Origin: Desulfitobacterium sp038181555
Lineage (GTDB): Bacteria > Bacillota > Desulfitobacteriia > Desulfitobacteriales > Desulfitobacteriaceae
Direction of reading: 5' to 3'
NCBI RefSeq assembly: GCF_038181555.1
Contig: NZ_JBBWUA010000001.1
Span: 1 to 64,000, forward strand
Length of the DNA stretch: 64,000 nt
This document shows positions 8,980 to 17,656 of this stretch, piece after piece. A program made the position numbers and the translations under genes. Within the stretch, counting starts at the first letter, position 1, and each line of letters starts with the position of its first letter. The notes beneath the pieces are model-generated. The model was not told the DNA's origin. It saw only the letters and a program-made list of their open reading frames with translations, and did no database searches.

Positions 8980-9087
8980 ATGTGTATGCGTTCGGCTTTT
9001 TCAATGATAATTCATCATTTTACTGCTGTGCGGAAATCTTCATGGATATTTGAAAAGAGAATTTGGTCGAAGAAAGGATGGGGGAAA

Positions 9088-10683
9088 ATGACAAAGTTTA
9101 TTTTTGTCACAGGTGGTGTTGTATCTTCCTTGGGGAAGGGAATCACGGCGTCCGCTTTGGGATGTTTGCTCAAAAATCGAGGCTTAAGTATAGCTATACA
9201 AAAATTTGATCCTTATATTAACATTGACCCAGGAACCATGAGCCCTTACCAACATGGGGAAGTATTTGTAACGGATGACGGAGCAGAAACAGACTTGGAC
9301 TTGGGGCACTATGAGCGCTTTATTGATGTACCTGTGTCTAAAAATAGCAATGTAACGACAGGAAAAATCTATTGGTCTGTTTTAAATAAGGAAAGACGCG
9401 GAGATTACTTAGGTGGAACGGTACAAGTCATTCCTCATATTACCAATGAAATTAAGGAGCGGATTTACCGCGTAGCTCGGGAAAACCATCCGGATATTGT
9501 TATTACAGAAATCGGAGGAACAGTGGGAGATATTGAATCCCTACCTTTCCTTGAAGCCATTCGCCAAATACGTAGCGATATCGGCAAAGAAAATGTCCTC
9601 TACCTCCATGTTACTCTGATTCCCTATCTCAAAGCCTCGGGGGAGCTGAAGACAAAGCCTACCCAACACTCAGTTAAGGAACTGCGGGGAATTGGGATTC
9701 AACCCAATATTTTAGTTTGTCGCACAGAACATGAAATATCGAATGATATGAAGGAAAAACTGGCCTTGTTCTGCGATATTGACAAAGAAGCGATTATTCA
9801 GATGGTGGATGCCAAGAGTATTTATGAAGTACCCCTGAATATTCTTGAAGAAGGAATGGACGATATTGTCCTGAAGATTTTGGGACTTGAAGCAAAGCCT
9901 GCTGATATGACAGAATGGAAGGCCATGGTCGATCGCATTAATAATCCCCAAAGTGAAACCGAGATTGCAATTGTCGGAAAATATGTGGAGCTTCCTGATG
10001 CTTATCTTAGTGTAGCCGAAGCTCTGCGTCATGCTGGAATTGAACATCGCACGAAGGTAAAAATTCGCTGGGTTAACTCCGAAGGGATTGAAGAATCCTC
10101 TGCGGAGGAACACCTAAAGGGAGTGTCAGGCATTCTCGTTCCCGGCGGCTTTGGTAACCGCGGAATCGAAGGAAAGATCGAGGCTATTCGCTATGCCCGG
10201 GAAAACAAAGTGCCTTTCTTAGGGATTTGTTTAGGTATGCAAACGGCTGTAATTGAATTCGCGCGCAATGTTTGTGGTATGAAAAACGCTAATAGCTCTG
10301 AATTTGATGTGGATACGCCATACCCTATTATTGATCTTCTCCCTGAACAAAAAGAAATAGAAGATAAAGGCGGCACCATGCGTCTGGGGATTTCGCCTGT
10401 GAAGCTTATCGAGAATACTAAGGTTAGCTCTGTTTATCAGGATGAAGTGATCTACGAACGCCATCGCCATCGCTACGAAGTGAATAACGAATACCGTGCT
10501 GAATTGGAGAAGGCGGGCTTAGTGTTCTCGGGAACCTCTCCAGATGGACGCTTAGTTGAAATTACCGAATATCCTGACCATCCTTGGTTTGTAGCTTCTC
10601 AATTCCATCCGGAATTCAAATCTCGTCCCAACCGTTCTCATCCGCTCTTTAGAGAGTTTGTCAAAGCTACATTGACGAAATAA
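9088..10683 (+). CDS. pyrG: CTP synthase
   Basis: Glutamine-dependent amidation of UTP to CTP. About 531 residues: an N-terminal synthetase domain beginning KFIFVTGGVVSSLGKGITA with the ATP-binding GxxSSLGKG loop, and a C-terminal class I glutaminase. The glutaminase has the nucleophile elbow FLGICLGMQTAVIEFARN and the His-Glu pair in ASQFHPEFKSRP. The ATG at 9088 follows AAAGGATGGGGGAA and gives the family N-terminus. The reading frame extends 36 codons upstream across the leader, but that extension is unlike CTP synthases. It has its own promoter and is followed by a strong terminator. Confidence 0.97.
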   Translation: MTKFIFVTGGVVSSLGKGITASALGCLLKNRGLSIAIQKFDPYINIDPGTMSPYQHGEVFVTDDGAETDLDLGHYERFIDVPVSKNSNVTTGKIYWSVLNKERRGDYLGGTVQVIPHITNEIKERIYRVARENHPDIVITEIGGTVGDIESLPFLEAIRQIRSDIGKENVLYLHVTLIPYLKASGELKTKPTQHSVKELRGIGIQPNILVCRTEHEISNDMKEKLALFCDIDKEAIIQMVDAKSIYEVPLNILEEGMDDIVLKILGLEAKPADMTEWKAMVDRINNPQSETEIAIVGKYVELPDAYLSVAEALRHAGIEHRTKVKIRWVNSEGIEESSAEEHLKGVSGILVPGGFGNRGIEGKIEAIRYARENKVPFLGICLGMQTAVIEFARNVCGMKNANSSEFDVDTPYPIIDLLPEQKEIEDKGGTMRLGISPVKLIENTKVSSVYQDEVIYERHRHRYEVNNEYRAELEKAGLVFSGTSPDGRLVEITEYPDHPWFVASQFHPEFKSRPNRSHPLFREFVKATLTK

Positions 10684-10689
10684 GAATCT

Positions 10690-10725
10690 ATTATTCCATG
10701 GCTTTATGAGCCATGGAATAATTTT
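10690..10725 (+). terminator. Terminator after pyrG
   Basis: TTATTCCATGGCT (10691-10703) pairs with AGCCATGGAATAA (10709-10721), then TTTT. Strong intrinsic terminator. Confidence 0.85.
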
Positions 10726-10818
10726 AGGTGAGCCTAAGCAAAAATAAGAAAGTTTGCGTTTGTCTTATTATGGCAAAAATTAACATAGAGATTAGAATAA
10801 TAACGGGAGGCTGTTGGG

Positions 10819-11901
10819 ATGCCTTATACAGCAAGAATAATTGGCGACGCAGAAAAACAGCGTTTTGATGAATTTATGGCTCGCCACCCCAAAGGCCATG
10901 TGCTGCAAACCTGGGGTTGGGGAGAGCTAAAAAGTAAAACCGGTTGGCAGCCTTGGCGGGTGGTTCTTGAGCGCGAAGGGGAAATTGTCGCGGGAATCTC
11001 TATCTTGGAACGGAAGATCCCGGTAATTGGCACCCCGATTTTCTACGCTTCACGAGGACCTGTTCTGGATTGGCAGGATGAGTCGTTGTTCGATGCCCTC
11101 CTCCTAGAGGTCAGGAAATTAGCCAGAAAGAGGGGAGCAATTTTCCTTAAGGTCGATCCGGATGTTCCATCCTCCGCACAGGATCTTGAAAATTATTTAA
11201 AATCCCGTGGCTTTCGCTCGGCAGAAACAGGAAAGGGCTTTGAAGGTGTCCAGCCTAAATACGTCTTTCGACTCGATATTAGCCCCACTGAAGAAACTCT
11301 CCTAGCCCAAATGCATCAAAAGACCCGCTATAATGTCAAGCTAGCAACGAAAAAGGGAGTGTCCATCCGGGTCGGCACCAAAGCTGATTTGCCGGAATTT
11401 TATCGCGTCCTTAAAGAAACCACCGAGCGAGATAAATTCTTAGTTCGTTCGTACTCCTACTTTGAAGATATGTATGGAGAGCTCAACCCGGCAGGAATGG
11501 CCGAGGTATTTATTGCCGAATATGAAGGTCAGGTCATCGCCGGCACCCTAGCCTTAATTATCGGCGAGAAGGCCTGGTATCTCTACGGTGCCTCCTCTAA
11601 CGCTCATCGCAACGTCATGCCCAACTATCTGATCCAATGGGAAATGATCCGCTGGGCCAAATCCAGAGGCTGCACCCTCTATGATTTCCGCGGTGTTCCC
11701 GGACATCTCACTGAAGATAATCCTCTCTACGGCCTATACCGTTTTAAGAAAGGCTTCAATGGCGAGTATACCGAGTTCATCGGCGAATGGGATCTGGTCT
11801 ACCGCCCTGTGATCTATTCGCTCTGGAATACGCTTGAGCCTATTTACTCTGATGTGGTTAAGGGGATTATTGGGAAGCTGAGACGGAGAAATCGGGGGTA
11901 A
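10819..11901 (+). CDS. FemAB/FemX-type aminoacyltransferase
   Basis: A 360-residue member of the Fem family, which adds amino acids from aminoacyl-tRNA to the peptidoglycan stem peptide or lipid II. Two GNAT-like halves are visible: HPKGHVLQTWGWGELKSKTG near residue 24 and MHQKTRYNVKLATKKGVSIR near residue 170. The C-terminal half contains AWYLYGASSNAHRNVMPNYLIQWEMI, a conserved family region. The ATG at 10819 follows GGGAGG. The next gene downstream, past the structured repeat, is an alanine racemase homologue, which fits a cell wall role. Which residue it adds cannot be told from sequence. Confidence 0.85.
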   Translation: MPYTARIIGDAEKQRFDEFMARHPKGHVLQTWGWGELKSKTGWQPWRVVLEREGEIVAGISILERKIPVIGTPIFYASRGPVLDWQDESLFDALLLEVRKLARKRGAIFLKVDPDVPSSAQDLENYLKSRGFRSAETGKGFEGVQPKYVFRLDISPTEETLLAQMHQKTRYNVKLATKKGVSIRVGTKADLPEFYRVLKETTERDKFLVRSYSYFEDMYGELNPAGMAEVFIAEYEGQVIAGTLALIIGEKAWYLYGASSNAHRNVMPNYLIQWEMIRWAKSRGCTLYDFRGVPGHLTEDNPLYGLYRFKKGFNGEYTEFIGEWDLVYRPVIYSLWNTLEPIYSDVVKGIIGKLRRRNRG

Positions 11902-11944
11902 AGTTGTTTGCTAAGGCTTTCCCCGGTAGGCTTTTCGGAAAGTC

Positions 11945-12473
11945 GGGTCATGCAGCTTCACGCACAACACTCACTCAGTAGCTCCGGGGCTGACAAACGC
12001 GCTTTCGTCGCAACTCCGCCAAACCTCTGGGCAATACCTGATGTAAACCGGTGGCTCCGTTATGCAACGAAAGCGTCGTTTGCCTGACCACCCCTCCACT
12101 AAAATCGTTCGCTAATGTGCGTGAAGCTGCGCTTACGGGTCTTTTTAGGGTAGCTCCGTGTGCTCTTCTTTAACTGAGCTAAAAGAAGCTCTAGTTTACG
12201 CAAAAGAAAAAACCATAAATTCTTCGTGAAAGTTTTGGTTCCAAATAAGATAACCCAAGGATTTTGATATACGGAAGAGAGCGACTTCAAAGCGAGCAGC
12301 TACCCGTTCTTCGCGAAAAGCTTGCAGCGGAGTCGGGTTGGAAACAGGACGTTTCCAACCAGCTAGAGAGCCAAGGAAGGCGATTTAGCTGGGCACCCGA
12401 CGGAGCGGAGAGCTTGAGCGATTAGAATGGGTGCGCGCAGCTTTCTGAGCGAACGTGTATAGCAAAATCCTGG
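11945..12473 (+). repeat. Long structured intergenic repeat, copy 1
   Basis: This 529-base element fills the gap between the FemAB gene and alr and has no convincing coding frame. A same-strand relative lies at 21879-22457. The left part is bounded by a perfect 15-base inverted repeat, GCAGCTTCACGCACA (11952-11966) against TGTGCGTGAAGCTGC (12116-12130). Inside it a second near-palindrome pairs CGCTTTCGTCGC with GCAACGAAAGCG. The right part (12252-12360) is identical over 109 bases to copy 2 and begins a folded domain listed separately. No transposase, target duplication or terminal CA/TG is visible. Confidence 0.85.
12267..12460 (+). ncRNA. Candidate structured RNA domain, copy 1
   Basis: Predicted fold of the right half of the repeat, read on the plus strand. 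A closing stem pairs ATATACG (12267-12273) with CGTGTAT (12454-12460), including one U-G pair. A second stem pairs ACCCGTTCT (12302-12310) with AGAATGGGT (12424-12432). A perfect 10-bp hairpin forms from GGTTGGAAAC (12336-12345) and GTTTCCAACC (12351-12360) with loop AGGAC. AGCTA (12361-12365) pairs with TAGCT (12386-12390). Comparison with copy 2 shows changes that keep pairing. Expression is not demonstrated; the fold is inference. Confidence 0.5.
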
Positions 12474-12519
12474 AGAACAATCCCCTCAAGAATTCCTAGA
12501 GAAAAAGGTGGCGATCTCA

Positions 12520-13704
12520 ATGAGTAACGCTTGGATCGATATTAACCTAGACGCCATAGCCAATAACTACCGGGAAATAACCCAACGCCTTAGCCAAGGT
12601 GCCCGAGTCATGGCCGTGGTGAAGGCTGATGCCTATGGCTTAGGAGCAGTTCCCATCGCTCAGACACTGCAGAAATTAGGCTGCGAGGCTTTTGCGGTGA
12701 CGACTGTCGAGGAAGGCCTGATTTTGCGTCAGCACGAGATTCAAGGCATTATTTTGGTGCTAGGACCTGTATCTTCTGAGCAGATGAAGGAGGCTCTCGA
12801 AGCTGACCTCCAGCTGACTCTCGGGGATTTTAATATGCTTACTCAATGTGCAACCGTGGCAGCTCAGTTGGGGAAGGAAGCCCAGGTTCACATCAAATTA
12901 GAAACGGGTATGGGCAGGACCGGTTTTTTAGAGAAGGATTGGGAGGATCTTGCTGAATCCATAAAGGCAACCGACTATATTAATCCGGTCGGCATTTATA
13001 CCCATCTGGCGCGGGCCGCACAGCGTGATCGGTCCTATACTCAGCAGCAGCATGCCGCCTTTCAGCGCGGGGTCAAGATTATGGAGCAGCATGGCTTTGT
13101 AGGCTTATGGAAGCATATCTGCAACAGTGCTGCTTTTTTGGATTACCCGGAGTGGCATTGTGATTTTATCAGGACGGGGACTCTTCTTGTGGGTCATTTT
13201 CCTGCGATCGCCTTTGCCGGTATGCTAAAGCTTCAGGATCCTTGGGTTGCTAAGGCTCGAATCTTCAGCCTACGCCAGGTGCCCAAAGGAACCTTTGTCG
13301 GCTATCAAAGCATTTATCGCACCAAAGCCGAGACTCGTTTGGCTGTGATTCCCGTGGGATATACCGATGGCTTTGGGGTACAGCCTCATTTTGTACCTCA
13401 AGGATTTTGGGACTTCATTAAGATTATCATTAAAAACTTCCTCGCTCTTTGCGGGATCTATGTGGGTCAGGAGACCGTGGCTTGGCAAGGTCATTCGATT
13501 CGCGTCGCGGGCAAGATTGGTATGCAGTTGACAGTTCTCGATGTAGGCGGGCTTCCCTGTCAGGTTGGGGATGAGGTAATTCTGCCCTTAAGACGGACTC
13601 AGGCTAATCCTCGCATTCTAAGACAATACTGGTCAGAAGAAAGATTAATCACGAAACGTGAAATAAAAGAAGGATATTTACAAACATATCCAGAATATCC
13701 ATAA
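12520..13704 (+). CDS. Alanine racemase homologue, divergent
   Basis: A fold-type III PLP enzyme of about 394 residues, by family interconverting L- and D-alanine for peptidoglycan. The PLP lysine is in VVKADAYGLGA (about residue 35), the KLETGMGRTGF loop is present, and the usual tyrosines appear in VGYQSIY and VGYTDGFG. Two features are unusual. The active-site strand normally reading G-R-V/I-x-M-D-Q is GKIGMQLTV here, so the conserved Asp is missing. A hydrophobic insert (FWDFIKIIIKNFLALCGIYV) follows the second tyrosine. It may be a true racemase or a relative with another substrate. The ATG at 12520 follows AAAAAGGTGG. Confidence 0.8.
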   Translation: MSNAWIDINLDAIANNYREITQRLSQGARVMAVVKADAYGLGAVPIAQTLQKLGCEAFAVTTVEEGLILRQHEIQGIILVLGPVSSEQMKEALEADLQLTLGDFNMLTQCATVAAQLGKEAQVHIKLETGMGRTGFLEKDWEDLAESIKATDYINPVGIYTHLARAAQRDRSYTQQQHAAFQRGVKIMEQHGFVGLWKHICNSAAFLDYPEWHCDFIRTGTLLVGHFPAIAFAGMLKLQDPWVAKARIFSLRQVPKGTFVGYQSIYRTKAETRLAVIPVGYTDGFGVQPHFVPQGFWDFIKIIIKNFLALCGIYVGQETVAWQGHSIRVAGKIGMQLTVLDVGGLPCQVGDEVILPLRRTQANPRILRQYWSEERLITKREIKEGYLQTYPEYP

Positions 13705-13730
13705 TTATTGGCGGAAGGAGATGGTAGAAA

Positions 13731-14087
13731 ATGGCCAACATTCTCGTTGTAGATGATCAAATGGGGATTCGCCGACTTCTTTTTGAGGCCTTTAAGGAAG
13801 AAGGTCATAGTGTAAAATTGGCTAAAAATGGCAATGAAGCCCTTCGTTTGCTTAAAGATTTCCAACCGGAATTAATAATTATGGATATGAATATGCCAGT
13901 AAAGAATGGGATTGACACTTTAAAAGAGATCAGGACATTTAACAAAGATGTTCAAGTGATTATGATGACGGCCTATGGAGATGTTCAAACCATGGAGAGA
14001 TCTCAGGAACAAGGGGTGAATTGCTATATTTGTAAGCCTTTCGATCTTTTCGAGCTACGTGATTACGTTCGTGAAATTCTTCAATAG
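13731..14087 (+). CDS. spo0F: Spo0F sporulation phosphorelay protein
   Basis: A single-domain response regulator of 118 residues that passes phosphate between sporulation kinases and Spo0B, or directly within the Spo0A phosphorelay. The acidic pair D8-D9, the phosphoacceptor D52 in IIMDMNMP, the Thr in MMTAYGD and the Lys in ICKPFD are all present, and there is no output domain. The gene lies just upstream of fba, tal and glpX, the Bacillus arrangement, which supports the Spo0F name over a generic CheY. AGGAGATGG precedes the ATG, and a terminator follows directly. Confidence 0.9.
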   Translation: MANILVVDDQMGIRRLLFEAFKEEGHSVKLAKNGNEALRLLKDFQPELIIMDMNMPVKNGIDTLKEIRTFNKDVQVIMMTAYGDVQTMERSQEQGVNCYICKPFDLFELRDYVREILQ

Positions 14088-14099
14088 ATTAAGTTGAAC

Positions 14100-14143
14100 A
14101 AGAGACACCGCAGATAGTTGCAGCGGTTGTCTCTTATTTTTTT
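14100..14143 (+). terminator. Terminator after spo0F
   Basis: AGAGACACCGC (14101-14111) pairs with GCGGTTGTCTCT (14123-14134) with one bulged base, followed by TATTTTTTT. Confidence 0.85.
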
Positions 14144-14213
14144 AAATTGGAGATGGAGGAAAAACCCCACTACTTGCCGAAGTATAGTTTCGAGGTAGAA
14201 AGAGGTGGGAAAA

Positions 14214-14885
14214 TTGATCCTGACGACCCATACATCCGTCGCCATACAGTGCTCTCAATGCGGAGAATTAGAATTTCACGGCCTTTCTCTTTTTGCGTTT
14301 TCCGGAAAGGGACGGGTAAACTTATATTGCCGTTGCGGTGAATCCCTGATATCTGTGGCAACACGAGACCGCAAGTATTTTAATACATCTTTCAATTGCG
14401 CATTTTGTGGACAGGTTCACTATCTCCGCCTTAAGCGCAGTGCTTGCTGGGGTAAAAATGCTTTGCCATTAGTGTGTCCTGAAGTGGAGGCTTCGGCAGG
14501 GTTCATTGGTCCCAAACAAAAAGTCACTCAAGCATGCCAGGAACGTGAGAAATCCATCGCAGAGCTTGCTTCTGAATTAGGATATGAAGACGAATTTGAG
14601 AATCCGGAAGTGATGTTGAAACTGCTAGATCATCTCCATTGCCTAGCAAAGGACGGGGCTTTGGGCTGTCAATGTGGTAACCATAATCTTACCTTTGAAC
14701 TTTTACCGGATCGAATTGAGCTTTATTGTGATATTTGTGAAGCGGTTGGCGTAATCTATGGAGAGAATGCTGAGAACATTCGTATATTTGAGGGTATGAC
14801 TGCGGTGAATTTAGACGAAAATAAAACCGTGCTGCTGAATTGTACGCAGCATGGACGTTTTCGCAAGGCAATTGAGGAGGAATAA
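14214..14885 (+). CDS. Cys-rich probable zinc-binding protein, unknown function
   Basis: About 223 residues. I do not recognise the family. Paired cysteines recur along the chain: CSQC near residue 13, CRC near 43, CAFC near 62, CQCG near 143 and CDIC near 161, with single Cys and His between. The layout looks like two or three zinc-ribbon-like modules separated by a helical, acidic middle. No membrane segment. The TTG at 14214 sits six bases after AGAGGTG; a GTG at 14205 is an alternative. It ends two bases before fba, so it is probably co-transcribed with glycolytic and pentose-phosphate genes. It has no counterpart in the Bacillus version of this cluster. Confidence 0.75.
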   Translation: MILTTHTSVAIQCSQCGELEFHGLSLFAFSGKGRVNLYCRCGESLISVATRDRKYFNTSFNCAFCGQVHYLRLKRSACWGKNALPLVCPEVEASAGFIGPKQKVTQACQEREKSIAELASELGYEDEFENPEVMLKLLDHLHCLAKDGALGCQCGNHNLTFELLPDRIELYCDICEAVGVIYGENAENIRIFEGMTAVNLDENKTVLLNCTQHGRFRKAIEEE

Positions 14886-14887
14886 GG

Positions 14888-15742
14888 ATGAGTTTGGTAT
14901 CTATGGCGGAGCTGTTGCAAGAAGCTCAAAGGGGACATTATGCGGTGGGAGCATTTAACTGCAACAATATGGAGATTGTTCAAGCCATCGTCGGTGCGGC
15001 AGAAGCAGAAAAATCCCCTGTCATCGTTCAGGCGAGTCAAGGAGCCATCAAATACGCGGGGATTGAATACATAGCAGCAATGACCAGCTTAGCGGCTGAG
15101 AAGGCCAGTGTGCCGGTAGCCCTTCATCTTGATCATGGCACCAGCTTTGCTCAAGTGATGAGTTGCGTAAGAAATCAGTTTACCTCCGTGATGATTGATG
15201 GTTCAAAGCTCTCCCTTGAGGAGAATATCGCCCTAACCAATAAAGTGATTGAAGCGGTTCGCCCCTTAGGAGTCTCTGTAGAGGCAGAGCTTGGTAAGAT
15301 CGGGGGCACAGAAGATGATATTACCGTCAGTGAGAAGGAGGCCCTCTTTACCGATCCCAATGAGGCTGAGCGTTTTGTGAAAGAGACGGCAGTCGATGCC
15401 TTAGCCATTGCGATTGGTACTGCTCATGGACAGTATAAAGGGATCCCACAACTTGATTTTGATCGTCTCGCAGAAATCCGTAAGCGGGTTAACGCCCCCA
15501 TCGTTTTGCACGGTTCGTCAGGGGTTCCGGATGATGCCATTCAAAGAGCCATCTCACTTGGTGTCTGTAAGGTCAATATCGACACCAATATTAGGGAGGC
15601 TTTCGTTGCAGCAGCCCGCAAGGTCATGACCGATAATCCTCGTGAGATTGATCCTAGAAAGATGCTGGGACCAGCTCGCGAAGCGACAATTGAGATTATC
15701 CGTGAAAAGATCCGCCTTTTCGGAAGTAGCGGAAAAGCCTAA
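14888..15742 (+). CDS. fba: Class II fructose-1,6-bisphosphate aldolase
   Basis: Zinc-dependent aldolase splitting fructose-1,6-bisphosphate into dihydroxyacetone phosphate and glyceraldehyde-3-phosphate. 284 residues. The zinc and catalytic motif VALHLDHGTSF lies near residue 78. The second metal-binding region VEAELGKIGGTEDD is near residue 133, and the phosphate-binding GSSGVPDDAIQ with the NIDTNIR strand lies toward the C-terminus. It starts two bases after the Cys-rich gene (AGGAGGAATAAGG before the ATG) and is followed 10 bases later by the transaldolase gene. The length and DDI wording suit the FbaA group; a related ketose-bisphosphate aldolase is less likely. Confidence 0.95.
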   Translation: MSLVSMAELLQEAQRGHYAVGAFNCNNMEIVQAIVGAAEAEKSPVIVQASQGAIKYAGIEYIAAMTSLAAEKASVPVALHLDHGTSFAQVMSCVRNQFTSVMIDGSKLSLEENIALTNKVIEAVRPLGVSVEAELGKIGGTEDDITVSEKEALFTDPNEAERFVKETAVDALAIAIGTAHGQYKGIPQLDFDRLAEIRKRVNAPIVLHGSSGVPDDAIQRAISLGVCKVNIDTNIREAFVAAARKVMTDNPREIDPRKMLGPAREATIEIIREKIRLFGSSGKA

Positions 15743-15752
15743 GGAGGATAAA

Positions 15753-16394
15753 ATGGAATTTTTATTAGACTCAGCTAATCCGGAAGAGATTAAGCAAGCC
15801 TGGAATATGGGAGTTATCGCTGGAATTACGACGAATCCCAGCTTGGTGGCTAAAGAGGGAAGAGATTTTCACCAGCTTTTAGAGGAGCTAATCGAAATCG
15901 TCGATGGCCCGATCAGTGCTGAGGTTATCGCTTTAGATACGACCGGAATGTTGACGGAAGCTCGAGAACTTGCCGCCAAGCATCCCCATATTGTGGTTAA
16001 GATTCCCATGACAGAGGATGGTCTCAAGGCAGTAAAAATTCTCAGCGCTGAAGGTATTAAAACCAATGTGACCTTGATTTTTTCGGCGGTTCAAGCCTTG
16101 TTAGCCGCACGAGCTGGAGCTACGTATGTAAGCCCCTTCTTAGGCAGACTGGACGACATTGGTGAAAATGGCCTCCTTCTGCTCGATGACATTTGCGAAA
16201 TTTTTGGAGTTCATGGCTTGGAGACCAAAGTGATTGCTGCCAGTATCCGTAACCCCGTCCACGTCACGGAAGCGGCTAAGCTTGGGGCGGATTATGCGAC
16301 AGTGCCCTTTAATGTATTACGCCAACTCTTCAAGCATCCTTTGACTGAGGCAGGAATTGATAAGTTTTTAGCTGATTGGCAGAAACTAAAGTAA
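15753..16394 (+). CDS. tal: Transaldolase, TalC/F6P-aldolase type
   Basis: Small single-domain transaldolase of 213 residues, pentose phosphate pathway, moving a dihydroxyacetone unit through a Schiff-base lysine. MEFLLDSANPEEIKQA is the typical N-terminus, GITTNPSLVAKEGRDF follows, VVKIPMTEDGLKAV carries the catalytic Lys near residue 83, and NVTLIFSAVQALLAARAGAT is conserved. The ATG at 15753 follows AAGGAGG. Co-transcribed with fba, as in Bacillus (fbaA-ywjH). Confidence 0.93.
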   Translation: MEFLLDSANPEEIKQAWNMGVIAGITTNPSLVAKEGRDFHQLLEELIEIVDGPISAEVIALDTTGMLTEARELAAKHPHIVVKIPMTEDGLKAVKILSAEGIKTNVTLIFSAVQALLAARAGATYVSPFLGRLDDIGENGLLLLDDICEIFGVHGLETKVIAASIRNPVHVTEAAKLGADYATVPFNVLRQLFKHPLTEAGIDKFLADWQKLK

Positions 16395-16611
16395 TAAAAT
16401 GTTGATCATGGATTGGCAAAGCTCTGACAGACGATTTTCGGCTGAAAGAGCTTTCTTTCTGAGCTCTGGCATCCCACCTTGCATCCCCAAAAGAAGTATG
16501 GGACAATACATGTGGTACTGATGCTTTTGTTGAAGCAATAAAGATTGACGCAATGGTACTTCATTTAAATTGTTAGTTTAATAATAAGATAAAATAGTTG
16601 GAGGGATCATC

Positions 16612-17604
16612 ATGGATAAAGATTTAACCATGGAACGTGAACTTACCATGGAATTTGCTCGGGTGACGGAGGCGGCAGCTCTAGCTTCAGCTCGTTGGGT
16701 TGGGCGTGGTAACAAAGAGGCTGCTGATGATGCTGCTGTGCAAGCCATGCGATCCGTTTTTGACACTATCCGTATGAGTGGAACGGTAGTGATCGGTGAA
16801 GGCGAAATGGATGAAGCGCCCATGCTTTACATTGGCGAGAAAGTAGGAAGTGGCGAGGCTCCTGAGTTAGATGTTGCCGTCGATCCGCTCGAAGGAACAA
16901 ATATTGTGGCTAAAGGTCTTGCTGGTGCGATTGCTGTGGTAGCGATAGCGAAAAAGGGTGGCCTTTTGCATGCACCAGATATGTATATGGACAAGATCGC
17001 TGTGGGCCCTCTAGCCAAGGGCAAGATCCACTTAGATGCTTCGGTACAGGATAACTTACGCAATGTAGCCCAAGCCTTAGGGAAAAGTATCGATGAGCTT
17101 ACGGTCGTCATCATGGATCGTCCTCGACATGACAAGATTATTCATGACGTGCGGGAAACAGGAGCGCGTATTCGTTTGATTACAGATGGAGATGTTTCCC
17201 CAGCTGTCGCATGTGCAATTGAAGGTACCGGGATTGATATCATGATGGGGGTTGGCGGAGCTCCGGAAGGAGTGCTTGCGGCCGCTGCTTTGCGTTGTTT
17301 AGGGGGCGAAATGCAAGGAAGGCTTTGGCCGGAAAATGATGCTGATGTTCTGCGCGCGAAAGATTTAGGTATTTCGGATGTAAGTAAGTTATTAACCATG
17401 GATGATTTAGTCTGTTCTGATGATGTATTCTTTGCTGCCACAGGTATTACGGAAGGTCCATTATTAAAAGGGGTGCACTTTACCGCCCAAGGTGCTCTGA
17501 CTCATACGGTCGTGATGAGGGGTAAAACCGGTACGGTACGCTTTATTGAAGCACGACATAGCTTTGCTAAAAAGCCTGCTTATGCCATGAAGGGTGTCCT
17601 CTAG
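16612..17604 (+). CDS. glpX: Class II fructose-1,6-bisphosphatase
   Basis: Gluconeogenic phosphatase of the GlpX family, 330 residues, in the lithium-sensitive phosphatase superfamily. Metal-binding and catalytic signatures are GEGEMDEAPMLYIGE (about residue 62) and the VDPLEGTNIVAKG motif near residue 91. IMMGVGGAPEGVLAAAALRCLGG is also typical. A strong GGAGGGATCATC precedes the ATG. A gap of 217 bases separates it from tal, so it may have its own promoter. In Bacillus the order is tal-murAB-glpX-rho-rpmE; here murAB and rho are absent from the interval. Confidence 0.95.
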   Translation: MDKDLTMERELTMEFARVTEAAALASARWVGRGNKEAADDAAVQAMRSVFDTIRMSGTVVIGEGEMDEAPMLYIGEKVGSGEAPELDVAVDPLEGTNIVAKGLAGAIAVVAIAKKGGLLHAPDMYMDKIAVGPLAKGKIHLDASVQDNLRNVAQALGKSIDELTVVIMDRPRHDKIIHDVRETGARIRLITDGDVSPAVACAIEGTGIDIMMGVGGAPEGVLAAAALRCLGGEMQGRLWPENDADVLRAKDLGISDVSKLLTMDDLVCSDDVFFAATGITEGPLLKGVHFTAQGALTHTVVMRGKTGTVRFIEARHSFAKKPAYAMKGVL

Positions 17605-17656
17605 GTATTTTTTGCCTTATCATGGGAGAGACTACCTTTGAGGTGGTTTCATAAAA

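Noticed and set aside
14147..14341. A 64-codon frame overlapping the Cys-rich gene start
   Set aside because: It overlaps the better-supported gene in another frame and shows no conserved features.
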